A stretch of 64,000 nucleotides of DNA, taken from positions 248,001 to 312,000 of the forward strand of contig JAWWNJ010000069.1 in the NCBI GenBank assembly GCA_037176885.1, given 5' to 3'. Shown piece after piece: positions 1 through 9,680 of this stretch. A model generated the notes under the pieces. It did not search any database and was not told the origin of the DNA. It was given only the letters and a program-made list of their open reading frames with translations. The first letter of the stretch is position 1, and the number at the start of each line of letters is the position of its first letter. The DNA comes from Favolaschia claudopus (Eukaryota; Basidiomycota; Agaricomycetes; Agaricales; Mycenaceae). The position numbers were made by a program, and so were the translations under genes.

Positions 1-182
1 GGCCAGTCTGATTTACATGCTAATTTACTTGCAGCTAATTGCAGCCACAGTGTCGCGATGTCCACCAACGCCATCGAAGGGAACTTACAGACTATAGGAA
101 ACGAGTTGTGCGTTATATACCCCTCTCGCGCGACCTTTTACTAACTTAGCGTGTCTCAGCTCTTTCGCGCCATCTGCGGGAT

Positions 183-1788
183 GGGTTCCTGCCTCTGGAG
201 TCCCAAACTCCACCGATCCATTCAACGACGACTACGCCTTCAACGCCAATGACGCCAACAACAGTGGTGACTCGGGCTTTGACGACGATGGCGCCTTTGG
301 TGATGTGGACTTCGGGTTTGCTGGAGGTGTGGACCCGTTCCCTGCCGAGCCTATCACTTCCGTCCCCGCCTTCGCTGAATAATTCCGGCTTCGACAAAAA
401 CACTACTTCCGGCACAGCGGACTACGGCTCACTGGTGGTGTGGACCCGTTCCGTCCCTCGCTTGTTGCTTCCCCCCTGCCCTCGGCCAACGAACGTCATC
501 CCAAGCTGTGGTTTGAGGGTCATGGGGGCAACACGCCCCGCGGAATCGGCTAGCCCATACCGCCGCAGCGTCCTCTTCGACGCCTTTCGTGCCAGTCCCG
601 TACCACAAACGCCCACCTCCACGGCTCGACGTGCATACACGCACTCAGCAACTTCCCCTCAGCGTACTTCTAGCACAACGCCAGCCTCGACATTCGCTGC
701 TCAGGTGGTCCTCGCCTCCATCGCCGAATTCACCCCCGCCCCTATGCCGCCAGCACAAACATCGCCACCGACTACACCTCCAAAGGCCCTCACACCCGCG
801 CACATTGCCGACAAGTCACCGGTGACTGTCGCGCCGGACTTTGCGACCCATCCCACCGCTCTACGAGCCCCGGGCGCGGTCTGCTGGAGCAGTGTGCGCC
901 TGCATCTTCCATGCCCGTCCGCTCGTACCCGCGCCCCAAACCACTTGGCCCCCGTCCGATCCCGAAGCCTCTTGACAACCGCCAACGTCGCGCCCCGTCC
1001 CTGCTGCGCACACCTCGACTGCACCCTCCGCACCACTCCCCGTCCCCAAATCACTGCCACCCCAGACGTCGCCTCCCCTCCCGTCCCCATGGCATCCTCG
1101 TGCACCCCGCTGCGCTTCCCGACTCGCGTCCGCGCACCAACCCCTTTACGCAGACGCGTCCGGCGAGGAAGGCCGTCGCCGCTGCCAAGGCGGATCAGCG
1201 CGAGGCTGCCCGCGCATGATGCGCAGCAGGTCGCTGTTACCAAGCAAAGGGGGCGGCCTCGCAAGACCGTTCTGACCAACGTCACAAACGACGTCGCTGC
1301 CCGCTGCGGACGTTGTGGCTCCGCCTGCTTCCGCGCCCGGCTGCGGAAAACCAGCCTGTAGGCAACGGGTACGAGCGGGGTCACGTCAACGTCTGCCACC
1401 CCCCCGCCCGCAACAACACAAACCGGGTTAACGCGCAGAAGGAGGCTGCGGCGACGAAGCGGGCGAAGGAGAAGGCTGCGAGGGAGGCGGAGATGGAACA
1501 GCGGGAGAAAGAAAGGGAACAGGGGTTTGTCGAGAGGATTGTCGACGGGGTGACGGTGGTGACCTTCATCCGCAAACGAACGCAGGCCCGGCTTCCGGAC
1601 GGCTCCAAATTCAAGCTGCAGCCCAAGGGTACCCGCGAGGTGGAGACGGCGGCGAAGACTGGGAGCAAGCGAAAGGCGGCGCCAGCGACGAAGCAGCCCG
1701 CGAAGAAGGAGGTACGTCGATATAGTTTTAATTTCTCGGTTTCTTTCGCTCATGATTGCAGGTCGAGGAGGTAGGATATTTTGATTAA
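183..1788 (+). pseudogene. Decayed AT-hook / lysine-rich protein gene
   Basis: Protein-like segments lie in different frames along this stretch. An Asp/Gly/Phe-rich acidic start (around 205-380) ends at an early stop. A Pro/Ser/Arg-rich middle follows, then an AT-hook core RGRPRK near 1250. The C-terminal part is coherent and Lys/Glu/Ala-rich (about 1430-1711), with a typical intron at 1712-1761 and a final exon ending VEEVGYFD then stop at 1786-1788. The frame changes at least twice between the AT-hook and the Lys-rich part. A second, diverged copy of the VDPF segment lies near 435-460. I infer a former DNA-binding or element-associated protein gene inactivated by frameshifts. I do not recognise the family; an intact gene with more introns than I found is the alternative. 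Confidence 0.35.
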
Positions 1789-1802
1789 TATTCTTACCAC
1801 CA

Positions 1803-1901
1803 TGAGCTGCTCAACCAGCTTCCACGTTCGCTCGCTGTTCAACCAGCTTCCAGTTTGCTGCTCAACCAGCTTCCCCGCTCGCTGCTCAACCAGCGCGTCC
1901 G
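1803..1901. repeat. Short tandem repeat, GCTGCTCAACCAGCTTCC units
   Basis: Four imperfect direct copies of GCTGCTCAACCAGCTTCC, spaced about 24-28 bp, follow directly after the decayed AT-hook gene. Later copies diverge and the last is truncated. It could be a remnant of a repetitive coding segment or a local minisatellite. Confidence 0.6.
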
Positions 1902-3190
1902 TTCTTCTTCTCCTTTCTACACATACTCTCCGTCGTCGAACGAATGGATTATCTACTTGTCGAATACATCGTGCTTACTTAAATATGAATATATGCCTAT
2001 GGAATGGTTGCGTACAATTCTTGTGAAGTCAGTGGTAAATACTACAAGAGCATGGTAAATACTACAAGACCGTGGTACAATAAGGTGGTAATAATACGAA
2101 GGACTGCAAAGTCCCATGAGAACGTGACATATCAACGTGGTATAATACGACGGACTTAGAAGAAAAACGAGAAATTGAAGATCATTTTGGACAAATCCGT
2201 GTCTCTGAAGTGAAATACACATATATTGGTGCTGGAATAAAGACAAAAGAGTAGCTAATATACTATTGAGTATGTATGTAGGCGTTCGTTGCTGATGTCG
2301 ATCCAATATATCAAAATTGACGCAAAAAAGGCATCGAGGCGAGCGACAGAGAGGCTAGTCTGTTGAGAAGTCAAAGAAAATAGCTATGAGAGCAATATTC
2401 AGCAATATGGGAATCAAACTCACCGCATTAACACGGGACGAAGCTGCGGGGAAAGGAAAAGGGAAATAATCCGGGTTTTGAGGAATTAAAGCCTAGATCA
2501 CGTCTGTAATTGGTAGAGAGACTGTTACTGAGGGTGAGTTTACTTACCTTGAGCACGAACCAACGACGACCAATGGCCCAGACCTGGGAACGAGGAAATC
2601 GAGGGACCTGCTAAGGATTAAATATTAATTTGTGCCGCAACCAGCACGTTTTGCGCAGATAAAAGCGGGTATACCTCAATCAAAGGAGTAGCCGAGCCTG
2701 GTTAGAGGAGCCAGAGAGCGAGCCAGGAATTTTGAAGCCAAGCAGCGCTAATCGGGTACCGGAGCAAGCGGTCAAATTGCGGCGGAACAGAGGGGGAGGA
2801 GAGTCCAGAGAGAGGGGCGGCGTATAGGGCAGACCTATCGGAGAGCCTGTGAGCAGTAGTGGCTGGTATGGTGGTGGGGAAGGCGAAGGGGAGCTGAAGG
2901 GAGGGCGGAGGCGCGAAGTGGCGGAACGGATTGATGGATGACGGCTTGATGGTAACAAGAACAAACAAAGTACCCGTTTCGGAAGGGCGGACAGCGCCTT
3001 CTGCACGGACCATCAAGGCGCATTCCGCGGGCGAGCGGTGGGCGCGGGTACGGGCGCTGGCGGCCCCCGAGGGTGGGGCTGGCCTACGCCTCCCCCACCT
3101 CTGACGTTGCCTATTTGGGAAATCATTTCCTCTTTTGGACAGAAAAGGACGTGATGTATTGCCATCAGTTTGGGTGCTTGTGTCTTCACT
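1902..3190. other. Intergenic, no gene supported
   Basis: AT-rich sequence. Around 2034-2155 there are a few degenerate direct repeats containing GGTAAATACTACAAGA and GGTATAATACGA. Open frames here are short, without homology I recognise or plausible splice sites. Confidence 0.5.
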
Positions 3191-3266
3191 GTAGTAGAGT
3201 GGTTTCGTGTTGCTATCGTTGTCGCCATCATTCGTTATGATGAGGTCTGGCGTTCGATCCCCGTGT
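3191..3266 (+). ncRNA. Possible tRNA-derived relic (A-box and B-box)
   Basis: TAGTAGAGTGG matches the A-box consensus. About 50 nt downstream GGCGTTCGATCCC resembles a B-box/T-loop. A small hairpin (CATCAT/ATGATG) lies between them where an anticodon arm would be, and T-rich runs follow. The acceptor ends do not pair and the T-stem is imperfect, so this is at best a degenerate tRNA or SINE head. Confidence 0.25.
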
Positions 3267-3330
3267 TTACGGTTTTGTTTTGCATTTACTCGTTTTTTTA
3301 ATCACCGCTCCACCGCGCGAAAAATATGTA

Positions 3331-3557
3331 TGAGCTCCACGCAGTGGGCCCTAGCGGCGAGCGCTAGCACCACGCAGTGGGCCAAGCGGCGAGCGTTAAA
3401 GGGGGGTCCGCGGGGGTCTCCCCCGCGCTAGATTTTCCATCAATATTGTATTAAACATTGAAATCAACGATACAAAAGCCAAAAACAAATCTATCTCTCC
3501 TCTAATGTGCCGTCAGGCCAAAGGAGGGGGGTCTGGGGGGAACATTGTTCCCCCCAG
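3331..3557. repeat. GC-rich duplicated motif and two strong hairpins
   Basis: CCACGCAGTGGGCC followed by GCGGCGAGCG occurs twice (3337-3364 and 3370-3396). Two perfect hairpins follow: GCGGGGG/CCCCCGC with a TCT loop (3410-3426) and an 11 bp stem CTGGGGGGAAC/GTTCCCCCCAG with loop ATT (3533-3557). The surroundings are AT-rich, so these are local GC islands. Their origin is unknown; an organelle-derived or small non-autonomous element is possible. Confidence 0.55.
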
Positions 3558-5493
3558 CATCTCAAGATGCCCACAAATTCTCCATGCCTACAACTGATTA
3601 AACATATTCAAATTCAAGTTCCCTTATTGAGAAAAAATCCCTTAAGAAAAGACACCTTCATACAGAACTAGCTAAAGCACTTAGGATACATACTACATCC
3701 AAAGAGCGTTGTCTATAAAATAAGTAGGTCGTTCGCGATTCATCGCCGAAATCACTTTCGGATCAGTTGACCAAAAAAGGAAATTTGTTACGTCATATGT
3801 CAGAGGTGGGGGAGGCCAAGGGGATTTCGAGGGTGAGTGGTATATACCACCCTCCACTCTCCCTCTCCAATCTGATTCCACCACGCACCATTGCTAATTA
3901 GAGTGCGTCTAGTATACTATTTCCCCGTATACGCCTGTCAAGAATGCAAGTCACGGATCTCGGCTGATATGAGACGCCTTATACGACAGATTGCGCACGA
4001 ACTCAGTGATGAATCCACCATCTGATGACGGGAGCGTCTCCGGAACACTCAGTGGACTGTTTGGGTGAGTTACTGGCTCCCCTGAAGTTCGTTTGGACAT
4101 ATAACAGCGAGAATTCGGAAGATCAAGCATTTCTTAAATTATCGAATATCTACCGCGACAAATCTCGAACTGAGTAGCGCAGCACCTGCGGACAGGCGAG
4201 GCAAGCACGTCCATATAGAAATCTCGTCGATACCTCCAGAATTGAGCTCATAACGAGCGAAATGGTCGAAACCCTAGGAAAGTGTCCATTTTAGGAAAAA
4301 AAATCGTCCGCGCCCTAAGTTCCGCAATCAGCTGTAAAGCTAAAATGCCCGAACAAGATATCGGACTTCGGTCCGATATCAGATGGCCGAAATCATCCGA
4401 TCATTTCGCTTCAACGCTTGCAGACCACCACCACCATGCTCTTTGACGCGACTTGGGCGTATATCCTGGATGAGCGACTCAGACATCTCGATCTTGAGCT
4501 TCCTCAGAAGGCTTCCCGAGCTAGGCGCTCGAGACTACTGTTTTGACTCGGCAGAGAATGGTCTTACTGGGATTTTCTTTGTGTCGCTGGCAGCTGCCAG
4601 TGACTTGGATTCTCAATGATTCAGATCCAACTCCTGCAAAAATCTATGTGTGATGGGTTATTCTCAAACCACGAAAACCTATCTAGGTATATCTATTTAT
4701 GTTATCGGTGACTCCCCTTTCCCCAGTGCCGTTAGGCGATACGCTGACTGAAAGCGATGCAGTATTTTGCGACTCGGTGGGGTCTCTTTGTCTGGCTTAA
4801 AGCTTTCTCCCGAAAATCCACGTCTTCGAAAGCTATCTTTGATGCTTCATTAAATCTGTGAGTATCCCTTCGCCGCTGAGTTCCGACTCCCGAGATTCGT
4901 GATTTACAGAAATTCTCTCAATAGCCGTCCGCACTTGCTCGAAGACCGTTAATATTCCAAGGTCGACCGTACGAAGTCGCATTCCGTTGCGTCTCTGAGT
5001 AGGTTGTTTGTTTTTCGCATTGAAACTCTCAAATATCTCACATCTACTTATGGCAGCTCGCCGTCAATTTGAAATTTTAGTATCGTCAATCGCAGTGTGC
5101 GGTACGTTCCAACAATCTCGAATCAGCTGTGCGACCAAACGGTATCTATTATTCTCGAAACTGGAAGCATCACTTCAGCTGCTGACTCGATACGCTGCGA
5201 AAAGAAACCATACTCGAGGGCATAAATTATAGGAATGTTTTTGCTGAATTCCCAATAATGTGATTGATTATTATTGCCTCATTCAGGATCCCGCATCCGG
5301 TCCTCCATCTGTTCGACTTGCGCGTCAATGCTCTCTATACCTAGCCCCTAGAGGTGCGAATAAGCTCCCCGTAACGCTTTGAGTTACTTAGGTAAGCGTG
5401 AGATTTTCTTCTCAGTACAATGAATGTCCCAAGCGTCGAGTGTTTGGCCACACAAACACACTCTTTCCTCCTTACTACCATCCCATCCTGAAG
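3558..5493. other. Mostly non-coding; possible F-box/LRR fragment near 4440-4560
   Basis: No gene with coherent exons was found. A 78-residue open frame at 4383-4619 contains LSFLRRLPELGA, which resembles an LRR of the F-box proteins elsewhere in the window. It has no partner exons and may be a decayed fragment. Confidence 0.35.
4357..4380. other. Perfect hairpin with UUCG tetraloop
   Basis: GATATCGGAC and GTCCGATATC form a perfect 10 bp stem closed by TTCG, i.e. the extra-stable C(UUCG)G tetraloop if transcribed. No T-run follows and no gene is adjacent upstream, so a terminator role is not supported. Confidence 0.6.
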
Positions 5494-7668
5494 ATGCCTG
5501 GCGCCTCTTCCCTCATCACCGCGAACGAACTATCCGCAATCCCTATTACCCTCCGCGTGCGTCCCTATCTCGTTCCTCACCCGAGTACTATTTCGCTGAA
5601 AGCACCATGCATCATCTCAGAAAGTGGCACAAGACGCCGCCAACCCCTCGAACTCCCTTGCAGCTATTGCCACCTCCCTCCGCACACTCTACCATGAATG
5701 CGAAAAACGCACCAACCGGACCATCCTGACCCCCACCTTCCTCCCTCTCATCTCCGCACTCCTCGACCCCGCGCGCATGCCACCCGACGAACCAGACGAT
5801 ACCAGCTCTCCCGATTCTGTCTTCCGTCAATCGTGCGAATGCGCCTCCCGCGCAATCATGCTACTGCCCCTCTTCGGCGAGACGAGCATGCGCTCTGCCG
5901 CTGGATTGCTATGGCGTACGCGTATCTGGCCGTGGGTGCAGCTCATGGATAACTATGACTGTTTCCCTGTCCAGGTCGGGGGTACTTGCGGACGATGTTC
6001 ACTGCTGAAATTCATTGCTCCGATCCTGGCCTTCGATACCACCATCCCTCTGTTCTTCGGCACTCCCGAAATCGGAGGCTTCATCGCGCATGTGTTGAAG
6101 AGTATATTGTGCTGCTGGAATAAGGGGTTGATCACGTCTTCTCCGAGCGGTGGCATGGTTCCTCTGCAGGTATCTGCGGTATTCTTCAGGCGCTGCATCG
6201 AGTATCCTCGCGTACTCGATGATCTTGTTGACGGCGTGGGTGGCATGGACAAAATCGCCGTTTTGTTCGTTGAATACGCCGTCCTCGTGTTGCGCGAGCT
6301 ACGCCACGCTGGGAGCCAGAACAGCGTGCGTCTTGATATCAACTTCGTGGTCGAAAACTTGAAGACGGCTCTCGGGTTTCTGGAAGATCTGGGTGAAGCT
6401 CACCGCACGCTTTGGGGTTTTCTGGCGGATTCTAAATATGTCGTCATTGCTATCCGATCCATTAAAGCTCTTGCCTCACGCGCTGTCGCATCCGCGAACC
6501 AGAACTTCAAGGTCGCGATGGTCGAATATCTTCAGATCATCACTCTAATCATTCAAGACATGAACGCAAAACAACTCGCGAAGGCATTGAACGCTGGGCT
6601 GATTGAAGCCTGTCGCATGTGCGACAGTCTCGTTGACATCGCTCACGAGAGCCTTGATATCCATGTGCCGCTCACTGTACTATATACTCAACTCTGCTGG
6701 GCGACTCTGGATTATCCCACTCTATGCACCATTGCGAAGAATCTTTTGATGGCCGTCGAGGTTGATAAGAAGGCGACGGAGGGGAGTGCTGGTGATTTCC
6801 CGTATTTAGTGTCGGAGGCGTGGACAACGTTCATTGGGGTCATGGTATGGCGGCTGAATTGCTTGGGACAATATCACTCGATTGACACCAGGTCGTGTTA
6901 TAATTTCGAGGTGAGTCTCCGCGCAGTATCGGCGCTGAGTTTCTCTGACACTTACTGATCCTCATATTGCAGTGCCCCATGATCAACGTCGAGAAGACAC
7001 AACTTCGGCGGCGCTGTACCGGGTGTACGATCGCTTTCTATTGCTCGCAAGAGTGCCAAAAAGCGTGCTGGATGACCTACGGGCATCGCAAGCTCTGCCA
7101 GTCCACGTCTTCCTGTAAATGCATTCAATTCATGATTAACTCTCTTTGCTTTACTCACCCGTCTTCAGCAGCGAACTCCTACAATCGAAACCTGCGCTTC
7201 AAGCGCTTCCTCTACCTGCAGGACTATTTATACGACAAAACCGCCATGTATCTCCTCAAACTCGATCACATATACAGTACCGGCGGCACCGATTTCTGCG
7301 TCGAGCTGGATTACACAAACGGATACTGCGTGGCGGGCGTCGCTCCGCTCAAGATGTACGCCCACCTATTCCCCAGCGGTATTCTAGAGAGACGTGGAAA
7401 GAATGGTGCAGGCTCTCTCGAGCTGCACGTCATGCGTCGCAACTCGAAGTTTAATACCCGCGAGGCTTTCGCGCTCCCTCTAGTTTATCGGTGTAGCTCT
7501 TTCGCGGCGCTCGATGGGCTGGTGAGGATTGCTGGTGAGCTTCCAAAGGGCTCGGAGATCGCATTCCTGGAATTAAAAGACTCGCACCCTGCAGTCTTTC
7601 AGCAGGTTTGCGAGTTGGCGGAGTTGGAGATGGTCGAAACGTATGAGGGAGATGATCTTTATGTATGA
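5494..7668 (+). CDS. MYND-type zinc finger protein
   Basis: Four exons: 5494-5556, 5621-6910, 6973-7114 and 7169-7668, giving 664 residues. The introns (64, 62 and 54 bp) are GT-AG and preserve frame. The ATG at 5494 is the only in-frame start; the longest single open frame begins at a GTG inside exon 2. The N-terminal 430 residues are helical and repeat-like, as in many basidiomycete MYND proteins. The finger is assembled across the second intron: CYNFECPM, then CTGC, YCSQECQ, and W..HRKLC, giving the C-C, C-C, C-C, H-C ligand pattern of MYND domains. MYND domains are protein-interaction modules, not DNA-binding fingers. The C-terminal 190 residues have no domain I recognise. The partner and process are unknown. 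Confidence 0.85.
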
Positions 7669-8670
7669 TTTATGCTGTATGCGATATATGCGGTTTTTCC
7701 TTGCATATCTGCCCAAAACCTCAGCCCATGAGAGTCGCGAATTGTTGTCAAGTTCCCGGGTTTTTCCGACTTGTGCCCGACCCGTTTCGAGAATTTAATT
7801 TCCGCAAGCGAAGTGGAAAGTCAGCAAGCTGAAATCCCCCTCGGCAAGGGACTTCATTGGTCGGTCTTGCATTGCCTTGCATGCGCAACTGCGTGTACTT
7901 TCGAATGACTTGTTGCATGGCGAGTAATTTTGGGCAGCCGTGACGTCGCTCTGTCAGGACTATAATCTTGTTTGATCCGCGTTCTCGCCTGCCTCCGCTC
8001 CGTCGCTTCATAAATTTGGTTGAGATTCGAGAATACCCTGCGCAGCACACACAGCCCTTCTCGAATTGAACAATAAGTAATCAGTAGCTCATGGTTGAAA
8101 ATTCGTTCAAGTCCGAAAGGCTAGGTTTGGATTCACGTTGAATAAAGTCAAAGGGTCGAAAACTTGAAAATCAGGGTTTCAAATTGAAGCCCAACACAAA
8201 GATATATCTCGGCCTGAACGGGAAACCATGTTGGCGAGCCTTTTCAAGAATCAAGGGTTTCGTAGTCTGACGTGCGAACAATCGCAACAATGATGGCATC
8301 AATTTACCTTCTTTTCCTCCGACCTCGTTACGTCGTCGATGCTGCGGAAATCTGCCTTCCCTGCGCGCTGTCGGGACCACTACGCGCTATCCATGCCATC
8401 CCCCGAAGAAACGCTCAGGATTCTGTCTCTTACACACTACTAGAATGGTTCCAGTCAAGGGAATGGTAACATTATCGTCCACGGTGGTACAACAGGGTAC
8501 GACTTCGCAATCACACTAACTTAGACATGAATAAAGAACGACCTTTAATAGTTTCCTCTCCCAAGAACACAAAAGTAACAATTTAATGAAGGACTTCAAC
8601 TACGATCACAGCAACACATTCATCATCATGTCGCCGCACACCTTGCCACGTGTCATTCCCGCCAGCTCGC
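7669..8670. other. Intergenic, nothing supported
   Basis: No coherent exon chain, repeat or RNA gene was seen on either strand. Confidence 0.5.
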
Positions 8671-9025
8671 TCAGATACCAGGACCAGTGGGCTGTGTGAG
8701 GGTGGTGGTGGGGCTGGCACTGCACAAACTATTATTGGCGCTGCAAATTGCGAGAAAATGAGAGGAACGTACGTCCAGACCATGGTTGTAGTCTTGGTGA
8801 CGATGTACGGCGCAACGTCGGTGAGGGTCTTGAACTCGCGCGTAGCGGTGAAGACAGATCTGGGAGGCTCGTTAGCCTGGCGGGGTCTCTTGGGCGCCTT
8901 CAAAAATCATTCAAGTCAGCCTTTCCGGTCTGCACAACGCCCATAATTGGTGCCTTGTTTCGAATTCCTACCGCAACGACAGCCGAGGCGAAGGCAAGGA
9001 AGAAGACGGCGACTTTGAAAAGCAT
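8671..9025 (-). CDS. Small secreted protein (82 aa)
   Basis: Three exons on the minus strand, in coding order: 9025-8972, 8897-8773 and 8740-8671, total 249 nt. Exon 1 encodes a classical signal peptide, MLFKVAVFFLAFASAVVA, ending in a good cleavage context. The mature part is about 64 residues, basic then Thr-rich, with a TATREFKTLTDVAPYIVTKT segment and one Cys; it ends PTGPGI. Introns of 74 and 32 nt; the second is very short, so that junction is less certain (the CDS total is a multiple of three and ends in TGA). No family recognised. A secreted or cell-wall role is inferred from the leader only. Confidence 0.6.
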
Positions 9026-9533
9026 TATTGGTTGCGTTGTGAAGAAAAGTTAAGGCAAGGTTGGGTAGGATGTTATGAAAGAAGGTGCAAGCGGTGAAGT
9101 GGGTTTCTACTTAATCTCCGTGCCCATTTCCTCCTTATGTACTCAGACTTACTTTCAGCTTCCGCAAGTAACCTATCACCGGTGAAGCTTGCCATCGGCC
9201 GAAAAATGTCTCAACACACGCCGTCCGTTCGCTCGCTCTTCCGCAGCAGTCCCGCAGCCCTAGAGCCTGAGGCAGGAATTACTCAATTCGGTGAAAATCC
9301 GACGATCGGTATGCACAGGTACGCTGTAAGTAACAACGGTTCTATGAATATACCCAAGAAAAATAAGCCACCAAAACAGTAACCAAGGACGGATGCGACA
9401 GCATTGCTGCGGCGCCGGCAGCTCGCGTTATGCGTATATCCTGTCTGATGGCAAAATCTGCTCGCACCAATCTACCTTGGTTGGTTCTAATTCTGGCCGT
9501 GTCGATCCGCCGTTACGATGCGTCTAGAGCCTG
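9026..9533. other. Intergenic region upstream of the laccase
   Basis: Presumably holds promoter elements of the laccase (+) and the small secreted protein (-), which are divergent here. No individual regulatory site other than the TATA box is claimed. Confidence 0.4.
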
Positions 9534-9540
9534 TATAAAA
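9534..9540 (+). promoter_or_regulatory. TATA box of the laccase gene
   Basis: TATAAAA lies 141 bp before the laccase ATG at 9681, a plausible distance for a fungal gene with a short 5' leader. Confidence 0.6.
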
Positions 9541-9680
9541 GCCTCACTCCCCAGCAATCTCGTTCTCCCATCCACTATTTGCCAGCGTTTCTATCCCGGC
9601 GGCCGACTCAGCAGCGACCCATACTTCAAGTTCTTGCTCTTTCACTTACCCATCTTTCCATTCTCTTGCACCGTTGGACT

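Noticed and set aside
249..1361. 370-residue open frame as an intact gene
   Set aside because: Composition is Pro/Thr/Arg driven by GC-rich sequence; better protein-like signals lie in other frames, and frames change near the AT-hook.
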